Both the position numbers and the translations under genes were made by a program. From Actinoplanes cyaneus (GTDB lineage: Bacteria > Actinomycetota > Actinomycetes > Mycobacteriales > Micromonosporaceae), in the NCBI RefSeq assembly GCF_016862095.1, contig NZ_BOMH01000069.1, positions 1 to 34,533 on the forward strand: a stretch of DNA of 34,533 nucleotides, given 5' to 3'. Shown here piece by piece: positions 7,715-15,676 of the stretch. Numbering within the stretch: position 1 is the stretch's first letter; each line of letters opens with the position of its first letter. The notes under the pieces are model-generated. The model saw only the letters and a list, made by a program, of their open reading frames with translations, was not told the origin of the DNA and did no database searches.

Positions 7715-8470
7715 ATGCACCAGGCATCGATCGACATTCCGGCCGCTGACGGGGCGGCCGACGGGTACTTCGTCAAGCCGGACGGGCCCGGGCCGTACCC
7801 GGGGATTCTGCTGTTCATGGACGCGTTCGGTGTCCGGCCGCGGCTGCGCGAGATGGCCGACCGGATCGCCGCGCGCGGGTACGCGGTCCTGGTCCCGAAC
7901 CTGTTCTACCGCAACCAGGCCAGCCCGCTGGTGTCGCCGGAAGAGCTGAGCGACGCGGAGAAGCGCGGCGCGGCGTTCGGCCGGCTGATGCCGATGATGC
8001 AGACGCTCACGGCGGATCGCGTCGTCGCCGACACCAACGCCTACCTGGACTTCCTCGCGGCGCAGGACGGGGTGGCGCCCGGGCCGGTCGGGGCTGTCGG
8101 CTACTGCATGGGCGGGCGGAACGCGCTGATCGCGATGTCCGCGCTGCCGGACCGGATCGCGGTGCTCGGCAGCTTCCACGCCGGTCGCGTCGTCACCGAG
8201 GAGGAGAACAGCCCGCACCTGGCGGTCGGGTCGATCACCGGCGAGGTCTACTTCGGGCACGCCGACAACGACGGGTCGATGACGCCGGAGAACATCGCGG
8301 CGCTGGAGAAGGCGTTGACCGAGGCCGGGGTGAAGCACACGTCCGAGCTCTACGAGGGCGCGCCGCACGGCTTCACGATGTCCGACACGGCGATGTACGA
8401 CGAGGCCGGCGAGCAGCGGCACTGGGCTGCGCTGTTCGACCTGCTCGACCGCACCCTGCCCCACCCCTGA
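7715..8470 (+). CDS. Dienelactone hydrolase family protein
   Basis: This 251-residue soluble alpha/beta hydrolase belongs to the dienelactone hydrolase family, which opens lactone or ester bonds with a Cys nucleophile. The nucleophile elbow GYCMGG puts Cys at residue 131. The acid is in GHADNDGS near residue 187, and the His is in GAPHGF at residue 218, so the triad is complete. GAGAGG lies about 8 bases before the ATG. The gene is divergent from a TetR gene that probably regulates it. Ring-cleavage genes are absent nearby, so a chlorocatechol role is not supported; many family members act on other esters. Confidence 0.88.
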   Translation: MHQASIDIPAADGAADGYFVKPDGPGPYPGILLFMDAFGVRPRLREMADRIAARGYAVLVPNLFYRNQASPLVSPEELSDAEKRGAAFGRLMPMMQTLTADRVVADTNAYLDFLAAQDGVAPGPVGAVGYCMGGRNALIAMSALPDRIAVLGSFHAGRVVTEEENSPHLAVGSITGEVYFGHADNDGSMTPENIAALEKALTEAGVKHTSELYEGAPHGFTMSDTAMYDEAGEQRHWAALFDLLDRTLPHP

Positions 8471-8576
8471 CGCCCGGCGGGCACCCGAAGCCCGGCGGGG
8501 GACCTGACGCCCGGCGGGCACCTGACGCCGGCGGGGACCTGACGCCCGGCGGGCACCTGACGCCCGGCGCGAGCTG
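8470..8576. repeat. 18-bp tandem repeat array, about six units
   Basis: Units close to ACGCCCGGCGGGCACCTG repeat six times with 17-19 bp lengths and a few substitutions. The array begins at the last base of the dienelactone hydrolase gene. Each unit contains the self-complementary GCCCGGCGGGC-like core, so single units can fold. A second 18-bp-period array lies on the other side of the SnoaL-like gene. Confidence 0.85.
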
Positions 8577-8641
8577 ATCCCGGGTCCGGCAAGCGGCGCG
8601 GCTCGCGCCAGCCGGGACCTGGCGTCGCGGCTGGGGATCTC

Positions 8642-8790
8642 GCGGGGCGGACCTTGCGTGGCTGTTAGCGCGGGGCGCGGGGGGACCGCGGGGCGGACCT
8701 TGCGTGGCTGTTACGGCGGGGCGCGGTGGGACGGGGTGGCGGGGCTGGGTGGGGCTTGTGGGGCTGGGCGGGGCTTGTGCGGCGGGACCG
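8642..8790. repeat. 46-bp duplication and G-rich tract
   Basis: A 46-bp unit beginning GCGGGGCGGACCTTGCG occurs twice in tandem (8642-8687 and 8688-8733) with few differences. Next comes a very G-rich plus strand with many GGG and GGGG runs separated by 1-5 bases (8736-8790), including two copies of GGGGCTGGG. The tract could form G-quadruplexes. It lies between two convergent genes. I see no gene in 8577-8831. Confidence 0.75.
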
Positions 8791-8831
8791 CGTGGCTTGT
8801 GTGGGCGGGCGGCTCACGCCGTACCGGATGA

Positions 8832-9182
8832 TCAGTTTTTGTAAAGGTCCGGGAAGTAACGGTCGATCGCAGTGGTGTCGTAGACGTGGCGGATCTCGGT
8901 GATCCGGTTGTCGTCGACGGCCAGGAACTCGACGAGGCGTGCCGTGCCGAACGGGGCCGCGAGGTCGTAGATCACCGTGGCGCCGTCCAGCGCGTCGGTC
9001 CGCGCCGCGACCGTGACGTGGTCGGCGAACGCGGCGATCCGGTGCAGCACCTGGAGCAGCTCCTCGTCGTCGACCGGGGCGTCCAGGTTCCACTCGACCT
9101 CGACGTCCGGGGTGAGCAGTTTCCGGGCGGCGGGCAGGTCGTCGGAGGTCCATGATCGGACCCAGAAGTCCACCGCGTCCAT
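8832..9182 (-). CDS. SnoaL-like / NTF2-fold small protein
   Basis: This 116-residue protein has the pattern of the SnoaL-like NTF2 fold: an N-terminal helix with VDFWVRSWTSDDL, then LTPDVEVEWNLDAP, and the closing strands VIYDLAAPFGTARLVEFLAV and ITEIRHVYDTTA. Such proteins are small ligand-binding domains or isomerases, and sequence alone does not give the substrate. GAGGAG lies 7 bases before the ATG. The gene stands alone between two 18-bp-period arrays and ends convergently with the dienelactone hydrolase gene. Confidence 0.8.
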   Translation of the reverse strand: MDAVDFWVRSWTSDDLPAARKLLTPDVEVEWNLDAPVDDEELLQVLHRIAAFADHVTVAARTDALDGATVIYDLAAPFGTARLVEFLAVDDNRITEIRHVYDTTAIDRYFPDLYKN

Positions 9183-9197
9183 CCGTGTCTCCTCAGT

Positions 9198-9287
9198 GGT
9201 CGATGTGCGAAGGCCGGTCGATGTGCGAACGCCGGTCGATATGCGAACGCCGGTTGATGCGCGAAGGCCGGTTGATGTGCGAAGGCC
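9198..9287. repeat. 18-bp tandem repeat, five exact-length units
   Basis: Five 18-bp units of the form GGTYGATRTGCGAASGCC fill exactly 90 bases (9198, 9216, 9234, 9252, 9270) with only a few variable positions. The array lies 15 bases upstream of the SnoaL-like start and just past the polysaccharide operon terminator. The period is a multiple of three, so each frame reads as a six-residue repeat, but no good start supports a protein. There are no spacers, so it is not CRISPR. Confidence 0.92.
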
Positions 9288-9314
9288 GCCGTCCGGACAA
9301 CCGGGCGGCGGCCT
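9283..9314 (-). terminator. Hairpin terminator after the polysaccharide module
   Basis: A 14-bp stem with one G-U pair (9283-9296 with 9301-9314) closes an ACAA loop. It lies 17 bases past the stop of the DUF2334 gene and shares its edge with the last 18-bp repeat unit. There is no clear T tract. Confidence 0.65.
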
Positions 9315-9331
9315 CGTCGGGATACAGGTGC

Positions 9332-10966
9332 TCAGCCGTTCAGCATGGTCTCGGCGCTGACGAACGAGTACCCGAGGCCCTTGACTCCGGTGACCAGGTC
9401 CTTCAGGTGATCCGTGCCCAGGTAGGCGTGGTAGAAGCAGCTTGCCACGCCGTCGCGGACGACCAGGTTGCGCTCGGCCGAGGCGATGATGTCGGCCGGC
9501 AGCCGGACCGGGTGGTTGTTGAACGCCTCGGTCTCGACGTTGCCGACGTTCTCCGGGACGACGACCGAGCCGTACACGTCCCGCACCGGGTACGGGAAGA
9601 ACTGCCCGAACTGCCGCGCATAGTCATACTTGGCGCCGGTCAGCACGCCCGGGAAGTACAGGCCGCGGTCGTACCGTTTGCCGAACAGCGAGTTGACCGC
9701 CTCGTAGTCCGGCGCGCTGGCCGCGTAGTGCGGGAACTCGAAGATCTTCGGCGCGCCCAGCCCCGCGGCCGTGAAGATCACGCCGGAGGCGATCATGCGG
9801 GCGGCGGCCCAGGCGGCCGAGTCCTCGGCGACCGGGCCGTCGTAGACCACGTTGTCGCTCGCGTCCACATGCGCCTTGTAGAACTCGAAGTCGTTCGCGC
9901 TGACGCCGTCGTACGGGTTCGCCACCGAGCCGTACTGGTGGGTGTAGCCGTGCATGATCAGCGTGCCACCCTTGGCCTGCATGTACCTGAGCGCGGCGAC
10001 CACCTTCGGCTTGTTCAGCAGGGTGTAGTCCTGCGCCTTGCCGGTGCCGACGCCCTTCGGGTCGCGGAAGCGCGGGTACACCGCGACGCTGAACGGCACC
10101 TTCTCCGCGGCCAGGTAGTCGGCGACCGCCTTGAGCTGCTCCGGGTCGGCGTCCGGCCCGACGTCCTCGATGCGGATCAGGGCGCGGTGCCGCTCGGTCG
10201 TGCCGCCGCCCAGCGAGTCGAAGAGCAGGTCGGCGAAGGCCAGGTAGCGGTCGTCGTGGGTGACGAAGGAGAACGGGATCTCACCGACGTACGTGAGGTT
10301 GCCGGAGCGGACCGCCCACGGGAAGCTCGTGCCGTCCGCGCGGACCGCGGTGGCCAGCGTGGTGACCTTGGCGCTGTCGCTGATCGACAGGTTCATGATC
10401 CCGGAGTTGTTGTCGGTGCTCCGGGTCAGCTTCCGGCCCTTGTAGCCGACCTCGGTCACCTGAGCCAGGTCGAAGGCGCCGCTGGCGAAGCCGTACTTCG
10501 CGGCGAACCCGCTCTTCGCCGTCAACTGCCAAATGTTGTCGTAGACCCAGGTCACCGGCTTGTTCGTGGCCATCACGTCGGTCAGGAACGCGGCCGGCAG
10601 CGGCTCGTCGTACGTGGAGCCGAGGTAGATCACCGCGGTGTACGCGCTCAGGTCACCGGACTTGTACTTCGCCACCGGCGCCGCCGTCCACGAGCCGAAC
10701 CGCGAGCTCAGGTTCGCGGTCTGGGTGGCGTAGACCTCGCCCAGCCAGCCGTAGTCGCCGGTGGTGTCGTACAGGACCAGTGTCTTCGCGGAGCCGGCGC
10801 CCGGGCCGCCCTTGCCGCTCCTGGTGGCCGACGCGGTGTTCGACGGTGTGGTAGTCGCGGCGTCGGCCTGCATGGCGGTGAAACCGACTCCGGTGGCGAC
10901 TGCCACGGCAGCGGCGCCGCCACCGGCGATGAGCGTCCGCCGGGTGACCTTGGAATTGCTGCTCAT
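9332..10966 (-). CDS. Tat-exported DUF2334 polysaccharide deacetylase-like protein
   Basis: This 544-residue protein has a twin-arginine signal (KVTRRTLIAGGGAAAVAVATG, read in two parts around the RR pair) and an Ala-rich Thr/Ser spacer, so it is probably exported folded. The middle part carries DUF2334 features of the NodB-like deacetylase fold: LIRIEDVGP supplies the metal-binding Asp region and LIMHGYTHQYG an HxxxH zinc motif. The first 250 residues (LVLYDTTGDYGWLGE onward) look like a separate domain I cannot name. Its ATG overlaps the upstream epimerase stop by one base (TGATG), so the two are translated together. I infer removal of acetyl groups from the polymer made by the linked synthase. 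Confidence 0.82.
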   Translation of the reverse strand: MSSNSKVTRRTLIAGGGAAAVAVATGVGFTAMQADAATTTPSNTASATRSGKGGPGAGSAKTLVLYDTTGDYGWLGEVYATQTANLSSRFGSWTAAPVAKYKSGDLSAYTAVIYLGSTYDEPLPAAFLTDVMATNKPVTWVYDNIWQLTAKSGFAAKYGFASGAFDLAQVTEVGYKGRKLTRSTDNNSGIMNLSISDSAKVTTLATAVRADGTSFPWAVRSGNLTYVGEIPFSFVTHDDRYLAFADLLFDSLGGGTTERHRALIRIEDVGPDADPEQLKAVADYLAAEKVPFSVAVYPRFRDPKGVGTGKAQDYTLLNKPKVVAALRYMQAKGGTLIMHGYTHQYGSVANPYDGVSANDFEFYKAHVDASDNVVYDGPVAEDSAAWAAARMIASGVIFTAAGLGAPKIFEFPHYAASAPDYEAVNSLFGKRYDRGLYFPGVLTGAKYDYARQFGQFFPYPVRDVYGSVVVPENVGNVETEAFNNHPVRLPADIIASAERNLVVRDGVASCFYHAYLGTDHLKDLVTGVKGLGYSFVSAETMLNG

Positions 10967-12150
10967 CAGGCGATCGCTCCGATCTCGGCGGTGGACTGCT
11001 GAACGGGCATGGCGTCGGGCGCCGGGGCGAGCCCGAGCAGCGCGGCGGTGGCCTGGGCGGTGCGCTGGGCGGCCCGGCCGTCGCCGTACGGGTTGCCGCC
11101 GGCCGTCATCGAGTCCCGCAGGGCCCGGCTGTCCAGCAGGGCGGACGCCTCGGCCACGATCTTCTCCGGGTCCGAGCCGACCAGCTTGGCGCAGCCGGCG
11201 TGCAGCGACTCGACCCGCTCGGTCACGTCGCGCAGCACCAGGGCCGGGACGCCGAACGACGGCGCCTCCTCCTGGATGCCGCCCGAGTCGGTGAGCACCA
11301 GGTACGCCTCGGAGAGCAGACGGGCCAGGTCGGGGTAGGGCAGCGGGTCGGTGACGGTCACCCGCTCGACCCCGGCCAGCGCGGCGTCGACCTGCGCGCG
11401 GACCGCGGGGTTCGGGTGGCTGGGCAGCACGACCTCGATGTCCGGGTAGCGCTCGATCAGCTCCTTGACGGCGCCGAGGATCCGGTCCAGCGGCTCGCCC
11501 CACGACTCACGGCGGTGCGCGGTGACCAGGACGAGGCGCTTGGTGCTCTCCGCCCGAGCCGCGGCGACGGCCTGGTTCTCGTACGGCAGCTTCCGGGCCG
11601 CCACCGCGAGGGTCGCGTCGACCACGGTGTTGCCGGTGATCAGCACGTCGCCCGCGGCGATCTTCTCGTCCAGCAGGTTCATCGCGGCCAGCGGCGTCGG
11701 CGCCAGGTGCAGCGCGGCGACCTGGGCGACCAGGCGGCGGTTGCCCTCTTCCGGGAACGGCGACTCGAGGTCACCGGAGCGCAGGCCGGCCTCCAGGTGC
11801 ACGACCGGGATCCGGCGCCAGAACGCGGCGAGGGCCCCGGCCAGGCTGGTGGTGGTGTCGCCCTGGACGATCACGGCGGCCGGGGTGCGTACCGACCAGA
11901 GCTCGTCGAGCTGCTGGATCATCGCGGTGAGCAGCTCGGCCTGGGTGCCGGTGTTCCGGTCGACGGTCAGCGTGATGTCCGGCTCGAGGTCGAAGGCGGC
12001 CAGGGCCTGGGTGACCATCGTCGGGTGCTGACCGCTGGCCAGCAGGATCGGCGTGAGCAGACCGGCCTCGCGGAAGGCGAGGGCGACCGGGGCGAGCTTG
12101 ACGGCTTCGGGGCGGGTGCCGCCGATCAGGTGGACTTCGCGAAGGGACAT
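10966..12150 (-). CDS. wecB: UDP-N-acetylglucosamine 2-epimerase (non-hydrolysing)
   Basis: This 394-residue cytosolic enzyme interconverts UDP-GlcNAc and UDP-ManNAc. Family landmarks are all present: GGTRPEAVKLAPV at the start, QGDTTTSLAGALAAF, HLEAGLRSGDLESPFPEEGNR with the catalytic acidic residues, TAHRRESWGEPL, and TDSGGIQEEAPS near the C-terminus. GGAAGG lies 8 bases before the chosen ATG; an in-frame ATG 24 bases earlier has no ribosome site. It sits between a membrane glycosyltransferase and a deacetylase-like gene, so it probably supplies UDP-ManNAc for a surface polymer. The symbol wecB follows the family; mnaA is an equal name. Confidence 0.93.
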   Translation of the reverse strand: MSLREVHLIGGTRPEAVKLAPVALAFREAGLLTPILLASGQHPTMVTQALAAFDLEPDITLTVDRNTGTQAELLTAMIQQLDELWSVRTPAAVIVQGDTTTSLAGALAAFWRRIPVVHLEAGLRSGDLESPFPEEGNRRLVAQVAALHLAPTPLAAMNLLDEKIAAGDVLITGNTVVDATLAVAARKLPYENQAVAAARAESTKRLVLVTAHRRESWGEPLDRILGAVKELIERYPDIEVVLPSHPNPAVRAQVDAALAGVERVTVTDPLPYPDLARLLSEAYLVLTDSGGIQEEAPSFGVPALVLRDVTERVESLHAGCAKLVGSDPEKIVAEASALLDSRALRDSMTAGGNPYGDGRAAQRTAQATAALLGLAPAPDAMPVQQSTAEIGAIA

Positions 12151-12200
12151 GGGGGAGCCTTCCTTCACTTGCATGGGGGAGGTCGTGCGAGCCTGTGGGA

Positions 12201-12300
12201 ATCAGGCGGTTCGGAGGTTTCCGAGGGGAAGATCGCCGGGGATCGGGCGACTCGGAGGTTTTCCGTCGAGAAATTGCCTGGGGGTCAGGCGGCTTGCAGG
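12201..12300. repeat. Three imperfect 41-42 bp repeats after the GT2 gene
   Basis: Related segments begin at 12201 (ATCAGGCGGTTCGGAGG), 12242 (ATCGGGCGACTCGGAGG) and 12284 (GTCAGGCGGCTTGCAGG). The third includes the stop codon and last codons of the GT2 gene. The other two fill the 134-base gap before the epimerase. The pattern suggests tandem duplication of the gene end. Confidence 0.6.
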
Positions 12301-13616
12301 GCGAGCGGCTCCTCGACGAGACGCTCGGTCTTGGCCCAGGACTGCTTGCCGGTCAGCTGACGGCCCAGCGCCCGGTAGGTCGCGGTCAGGCCGAGCAGCA
12401 GGAACGCCGGATAGGCCAGGGCGGCCAGCAGCATCCGGGACAGTGACTCGTCGCCGCGCTTGGTCCGGTGCACCAGCACCCAGATCAGGCCGGGGAAGGT
12501 GCTGACGACGACCCAGACGCCGATGCTCACGCCGAGCGAGAGCCAGGTGGGCAGGAACGGCACCGGGTGGCCGATCAGCAGCCCGAGGAAGCCGGCGGTG
12601 CCGGTCAGCGAGAGCAGGATCGCGATGATCGCGTTGGCCCACGGCGAGACCAGATAATGCAGGATCTCGATCAGCGACGTACGGGCGATGTTGCCCGACT
12701 GGAAGAGCGAGCCGAGGTACCGCGCGCACTGCAGGTTGCCCTGCGCCCAGCGGGTGCGCTGCCGGGTGAGCCGTTTGATGTCGACCACCGCCTGCTGGGT
12801 GACCGACGCCCGTGAGGTGTATCGGATCGACACGCCCTGCAGGTGCATCCGCAGGCCCAGTTCCATGTCCTCGACCAGGCACTCCGACCACGGCGCGGTG
12901 CCCAGCGAGATCAGCGTGGAGAGCCGGCTGAACTGCCCGTTGCCGCCGAGCCCGACGGTGTCCAGGGCGTTGCGCATGTTCTGGCTGGCGTCGACGATCG
13001 CGCCGAACTCCAGGTCCTGCACCGCGCCGAGCAGCTTGTCGCGGTTACGGATCCGGACCTGCACCTGCACCGCGCCGACCCGGGAGTCGCCCATCAGCCG
13101 GCCGACCTCGACCAGGATGTTGTCGCTGCCCTGCCCGTCGCCGTCGATGATGCCGAGCACCACGCGGTCGGCCGCGACGCCCTCGTCGGCGGTGAGCCGG
13201 GCGATGAAGCGGTAGGCCGCGTTCAGCGCCTCGCCCTTGCCCTGCCGTGCCTCGGGCAGTTCGCGTCGCATGACGTGCAGGCGCGGGTGGTCGATGGCGG
13301 CGAGGACGTCCGGCGTACGGTCGTCGGAGCCGTCGTCCACGACCAGCACCCGGGCGAGCGTGCCGGCCGGGCCGCGCAGGCCGAGCGCCGCGTTCACCGT
13401 GTTGGCGACCACCGCCTCCTCGTTGAGCGCGGGCACGATGATCCAGAAGTGCTCGGGTTTGCCGCCGCCGCTGGCCAGCGCCTTGTTGACGACCGAGGCG
13501 CGGTGCGTGCCGGTGTAGTGGACCGCGAACCAGACCAGGATGACGGTGGAGAGCGGCCAGGCCAGCAGGATCGCGTAGCCCGCGACCGCGATGAGCCAGC
13601 CGTCCGATGCGGACAT
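12285..13616 (-). CDS. Membrane glycosyltransferase family 2, processive synthase type
   Basis: This 443-residue protein is a GT2 polysaccharide synthase. One hydrophobic segment near residues 7-30 precedes the catalytic domain. That domain has VVDDGSDD, a DGDGQG metal-binding motif, LVEDMELG with the catalytic Asp, and QRTRWAQG, the QxxRW motif of processive synthases such as hyaluronan, cellulose and PNAG synthases. Three to four hydrophobic segments near the C-terminus (for example AIIAILLSLTGTAGFLGLLI) would form the export channel. GGGGGA lies 5 bases before the ATG; an ATG 51 bases earlier lacks a site. It is the first gene of the module with the epimerase and deacetylase. The product polymer is unknown. 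Confidence 0.88.
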   Translation of the reverse strand: MSASDGWLIAVAGYAILLAWPLSTVILVWFAVHYTGTHRASVVNKALASGGGKPEHFWIIVPALNEEAVVANTVNAALGLRGPAGTLARVLVVDDGSDDRTPDVLAAIDHPRLHVMRRELPEARQGKGEALNAAYRFIARLTADEGVAADRVVLGIIDGDGQGSDNILVEVGRLMGDSRVGAVQVQVRIRNRDKLLGAVQDLEFGAIVDASQNMRNALDTVGLGGNGQFSRLSTLISLGTAPWSECLVEDMELGLRMHLQGVSIRYTSRASVTQQAVVDIKRLTRQRTRWAQGNLQCARYLGSLFQSGNIARTSLIEILHYLVSPWANAIIAILLSLTGTAGFLGLLIGHPVPFLPTWLSLGVSIGVWVVVSTFPGLIWVLVHRTKRGDESLSRMLLAALAYPAFLLLGLTATYRALGRQLTGKQSWAKTERLVEEPLALQAA

Positions 13617-13737
13617 CGTCTCCCCCGTCTCTGTCCTGCCACTGTTGTCGTGGACGTAATAGGACATTACGGATCTGCTGTGCGTCGCTCAATAGGCGTA
13701 GTCCGGCTGTTGCGGCATACCGCCCGAATGGCCCATG

Positions 13738-13755
13738 TCAGACATCTCAGACGTC
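13738..13755 (-). promoter_or_regulatory. 9-bp direct repeat upstream of the GT2 gene
   Basis: TCAGACATC and TCAGACGTC are adjacent and differ at one position. They lie 122-139 bases before the GT2 start, in the region that must hold its promoter. They may be a regulator site; no other support is visible. Confidence 0.25.
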
Positions 13756-13801
13756 TCGCGTAGGGCAAAACCGTGCAAATCTCGTGATTACCCACAGCGA
13801 A

Positions 13802-13829
13802 AAGGCGGTCACTGTAAGGTGACCGCCTT
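13802..13829 (-). terminator. Rho-independent terminator at the conservon end
   Basis: AAGGCGGTCAC (13802-13812) pairs perfectly with GTGACCGCCTT (13819-13829) around a 6-base loop. On the minus strand TTTTCGC follows. It lies 18 bases past the stop of the proline-rich gene, so the whole conservon transcript probably ends here. Confidence 0.9.
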
Positions 13830-13847
13830 CTCGTTGGAACCGGGGCT

Positions 13848-14513
13848 CTAGTCGTCCAGCAGGTTCGGGTTGTCGCGCAACATCGCGGCCAGCCGACGCG
13901 CGGCCATCTCCGCCTCCTCCGCCTGGCGCTCGGCCTGGAACGGCACCGGGGTCGGCAGCGGCATCGGGTTCGCGGCCGGCGCCGGGGCAGGCGGCGGGGC
14001 CGGAGCGGGCGGGGCGGGCGGCGGGGTCGGCTCGGCGTGCGCCTGACGCTGCGGCGGAACGGGCGGAGGCGAGTACGCGGCCGGAGGCGGTGGCGCCTGC
14101 GGAGTCACGAACGGCCGCTCGGCGGTGGGCGGCTCGGCATACTCATAATCCGTCGGGCCGAACCGATCCTGATCGTCGTGACTGCCCCGCGGCGGCGGCT
14201 CGTCCTCCACGTTGATCTCGAAGTCCGCGTGCGCGCGAGCCGGCTCGGCAGGCACCGGGGCGGGCACCGCATGATCCGCCCGGACCTGAACGGTGCCGTC
14301 GGCGAACCCGAAGTGCAGCAGCACCGGGTCACCGGCGCCCTCCACCCCGACGGTGACGCCCAGGTTCGGGTACCGGGTGATCACCCCGGCGATGGCCTCG
14401 ACCAGCTCGCTGACCGCGGGCGGCGGCCCGGGGTTCTCCCCGGCCGCGGCGCGCTTTCGCAGCTCGTCACGGCGGGCAAGCTTGTCGAGCGCGTCGTCCA
14501 GTCCGCCTCGCAC
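13848..14513 (-). CDS. Proline-rich conservon-linked protein of unknown function
   Basis: I do not recognise this 221-residue protein. About 105 N-terminal residues look folded: a charged helix (DDALDKLARRDELRKRAA), then a helix and strands (VSELVEAIAGVITRYPNLGVTVGVEG, read across the boundary, and VLLHFGFADGTVQVRADH). The middle is an acidic then Pro/Ala-rich disordered stretch (PPAPPAPAPPPAPAPAAN). The end is a helix (QAEEAEMAARRLAAML) with an acidic tail. The GTG start has GAGG 9 bases upstream. It follows the GTPase gene by 88 bases on the same strand and precedes a terminator, so it is probably the last conservon gene. It replaces the cytochrome P450 often found at this place. Confidence 0.75.
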   Translation of the reverse strand: MRGGLDDALDKLARRDELRKRAAAGENPGPPPAVSELVEAIAGVITRYPNLGVTVGVEGAGDPVLLHFGFADGTVQVRADHAVPAPVPAEPARAHADFEINVEDEPPPRGSHDDQDRFGPTDYEYAEPPTAERPFVTPQAPPPPAAYSPPPVPPQRQAHAEPTPPPAPPAPAPPPAPAPAANPMPLPTPVPFQAERQAEEAEMAARRLAAMLRDNPNLLDD

Positions 14514-14601
14514 GTCACCGTCCTCTTTCTCGCAAGGGTCGCCCGGTGCCCTCTGGGATGCTCAGCGAACCGGGCGACCCGCGCACCCATCGGAGGAGAC
14601 C

Positions 14602-15231
14602 CTACGACTTCATCTTTATCGCCTTGTCGAGAGCCTGGTCCAGAACGACCAGCAGGGCATCTCGTACAGAAGCACGGAAGCGGGCGTCGTAAGAGATCAC
14701 CGGAACGTCCTCACGAACCGCCAGCGCCCAGCGCACCTCGTCGAGGCTGTACGCCATGTTGCCGTTGAACGTGTTGACACCGACCACGAACGGCAGGCCG
14801 GCCCGCTCGAAGTAGTCGACGGCCGGGTAGCAGTCGTCGATGCGGTTGGTGTCGACCACGACGAGCGCGCCCAGGGCGCCTTTCACCAGGTCGTCCCACA
14901 TGAACGCGAACCGGGTCTGGCCCGGCGTGCCGAAGATGTAGAGCTTCAGCGTCTGGTCGATGGTCAGAACGCCGAAGTCCATCGCGATCGTCGTGGTGGT
15001 CTTCGTGGTGGCCTGACCGACGTTGTCGATGCCGATCGACTCCGAGGTCATCTCGGCCTCGGTGGTCAGCGGCGAGATCTCCGAGATGGCGCCGACAGTC
15101 GTCGTCTTGCCGACCCCGAAGCCGCCGGCCACGATGATCTTGACCGGTACCGGCGCTTTCTTGGCGGGCGCGGTTCCGCCCGGTATGCGCGCCGTGCCGA
15201 CTACGCGGTTAGCTGATGGATCGAAGTCCAC
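14602..15231 (-). CDS. cvnD: Conservon Ras-like GTPase (CvnD type)
   Basis: This 209-residue protein is the GTP-binding subunit of a conservon. The P-loop is GGFGVGKTTTVG near residue 40. A switch region with TTTTIAMDFG follows, then the DxxG-equivalent FGTPGQTRF. VVDTNR and VGVNTFN occupy the specificity-loop positions. These small GTPases couple to the roadblock and DUF742 partners at the membrane kinase and act like bacterial G-protein switches. The GTG start lies inside the upstream DUF742 gene, a 23-base overlap, which shows tight translational coupling. Family membership is clear; the signal is not known. Confidence 0.93.
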   Translation of the reverse strand: MDFDPSANRVVGTARIPGGTAPAKKAPVPVKIIVAGGFGVGKTTTVGAISEISPLTTEAEMTSESIGIDNVGQATTKTTTTIAMDFGVLTIDQTLKLYIFGTPGQTRFAFMWDDLVKGALGALVVVDTNRIDDCYPAVDYFERAGLPFVVGVNTFNGNMAYSLDEVRWALAVREDVPVISYDARFRASVRDALLVVLDQALDKAIKMKS

Positions 15232-15676
15232 GGATCACTCGCATGATGGTCTCGGGGTCAGGGGTGTCGTTTTCAATGCCCTGGATGTCCACCTGACCGG
15301 CGGCGCGCAGGTCGCCGACGAGGATCTGGCAGACGCCCAGGTGCAGGCGCAGACGTGCGGAGATCTCGGCCACCGAGATCGGGCTCTCCTCGAGGAGCGC
15401 CACGATCGCCCTGGTTTCCGGTGAGAACCGGGACGGCGGCGCACCGGGCACCACCGTCACCTGAGTCTCCATACCGATATCGGGGTCTCCTCCATCGGTG
15501 CGCCCAGCCGTGATGACGAACGGGCGCAGAGTGTTGCTCTGTCCTTGTTCGACCGGCGGGTGTTCCCCGGTAGGGGTGTATCCGCCGGCCGAATGCTTCG
15601 GACCGGATTGCAGGAAGGGCCGGACTCCGGGGCGCGCCGGAGGTACCGGTTCGTCAGCGGGGTCCGGGTACGTCAT
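15209..15676 (-). CDS. cvnC: DUF742 protein of the conservon (CvnC type)
   Basis: This 155-residue protein has a disordered Pro-rich N-terminal third and a DUF742 domain from about residue 48. Landmarks are LRPFVITAGRT, FSPETRAIVALLEE, SVAEISARLRLHLGVCQILVGDL and the end QDIEG-like stretch VDIQGIEND. The middle helices resemble a winged helix. In conservons DUF742 proteins interact with the roadblock and GTPase subunits. The ATG overlaps the roadblock stop by four bases (ATGA), and its own end overlaps the GTPase start by 23 bases. Confidence 0.92.
   Translation of the reverse strand: MTYPDPADEPVPPARPGVRPFLQSGPKHSAGGYTPTGEHPPVEQGQSNTLRPFVITAGRTDGGDPDIGMETQVTVVPGAPPSRFSPETRAIVALLEESPISVAEISARLRLHLGVCQILVGDLRAAGQVDIQGIENDTPDPETIMRVIRGLRSIS

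Noticed and set aside
9198..9287. CRISPR-like array
   Set aside because: The 18-bp units are contiguous with no spacers, and no cas gene is present.
12202..12891. 229-residue minus-strand frame overlapping the GT2 gene
   Set aside because: It is a frame shadow of the GT2 gene extended through the 41-bp repeats; it has no domain.
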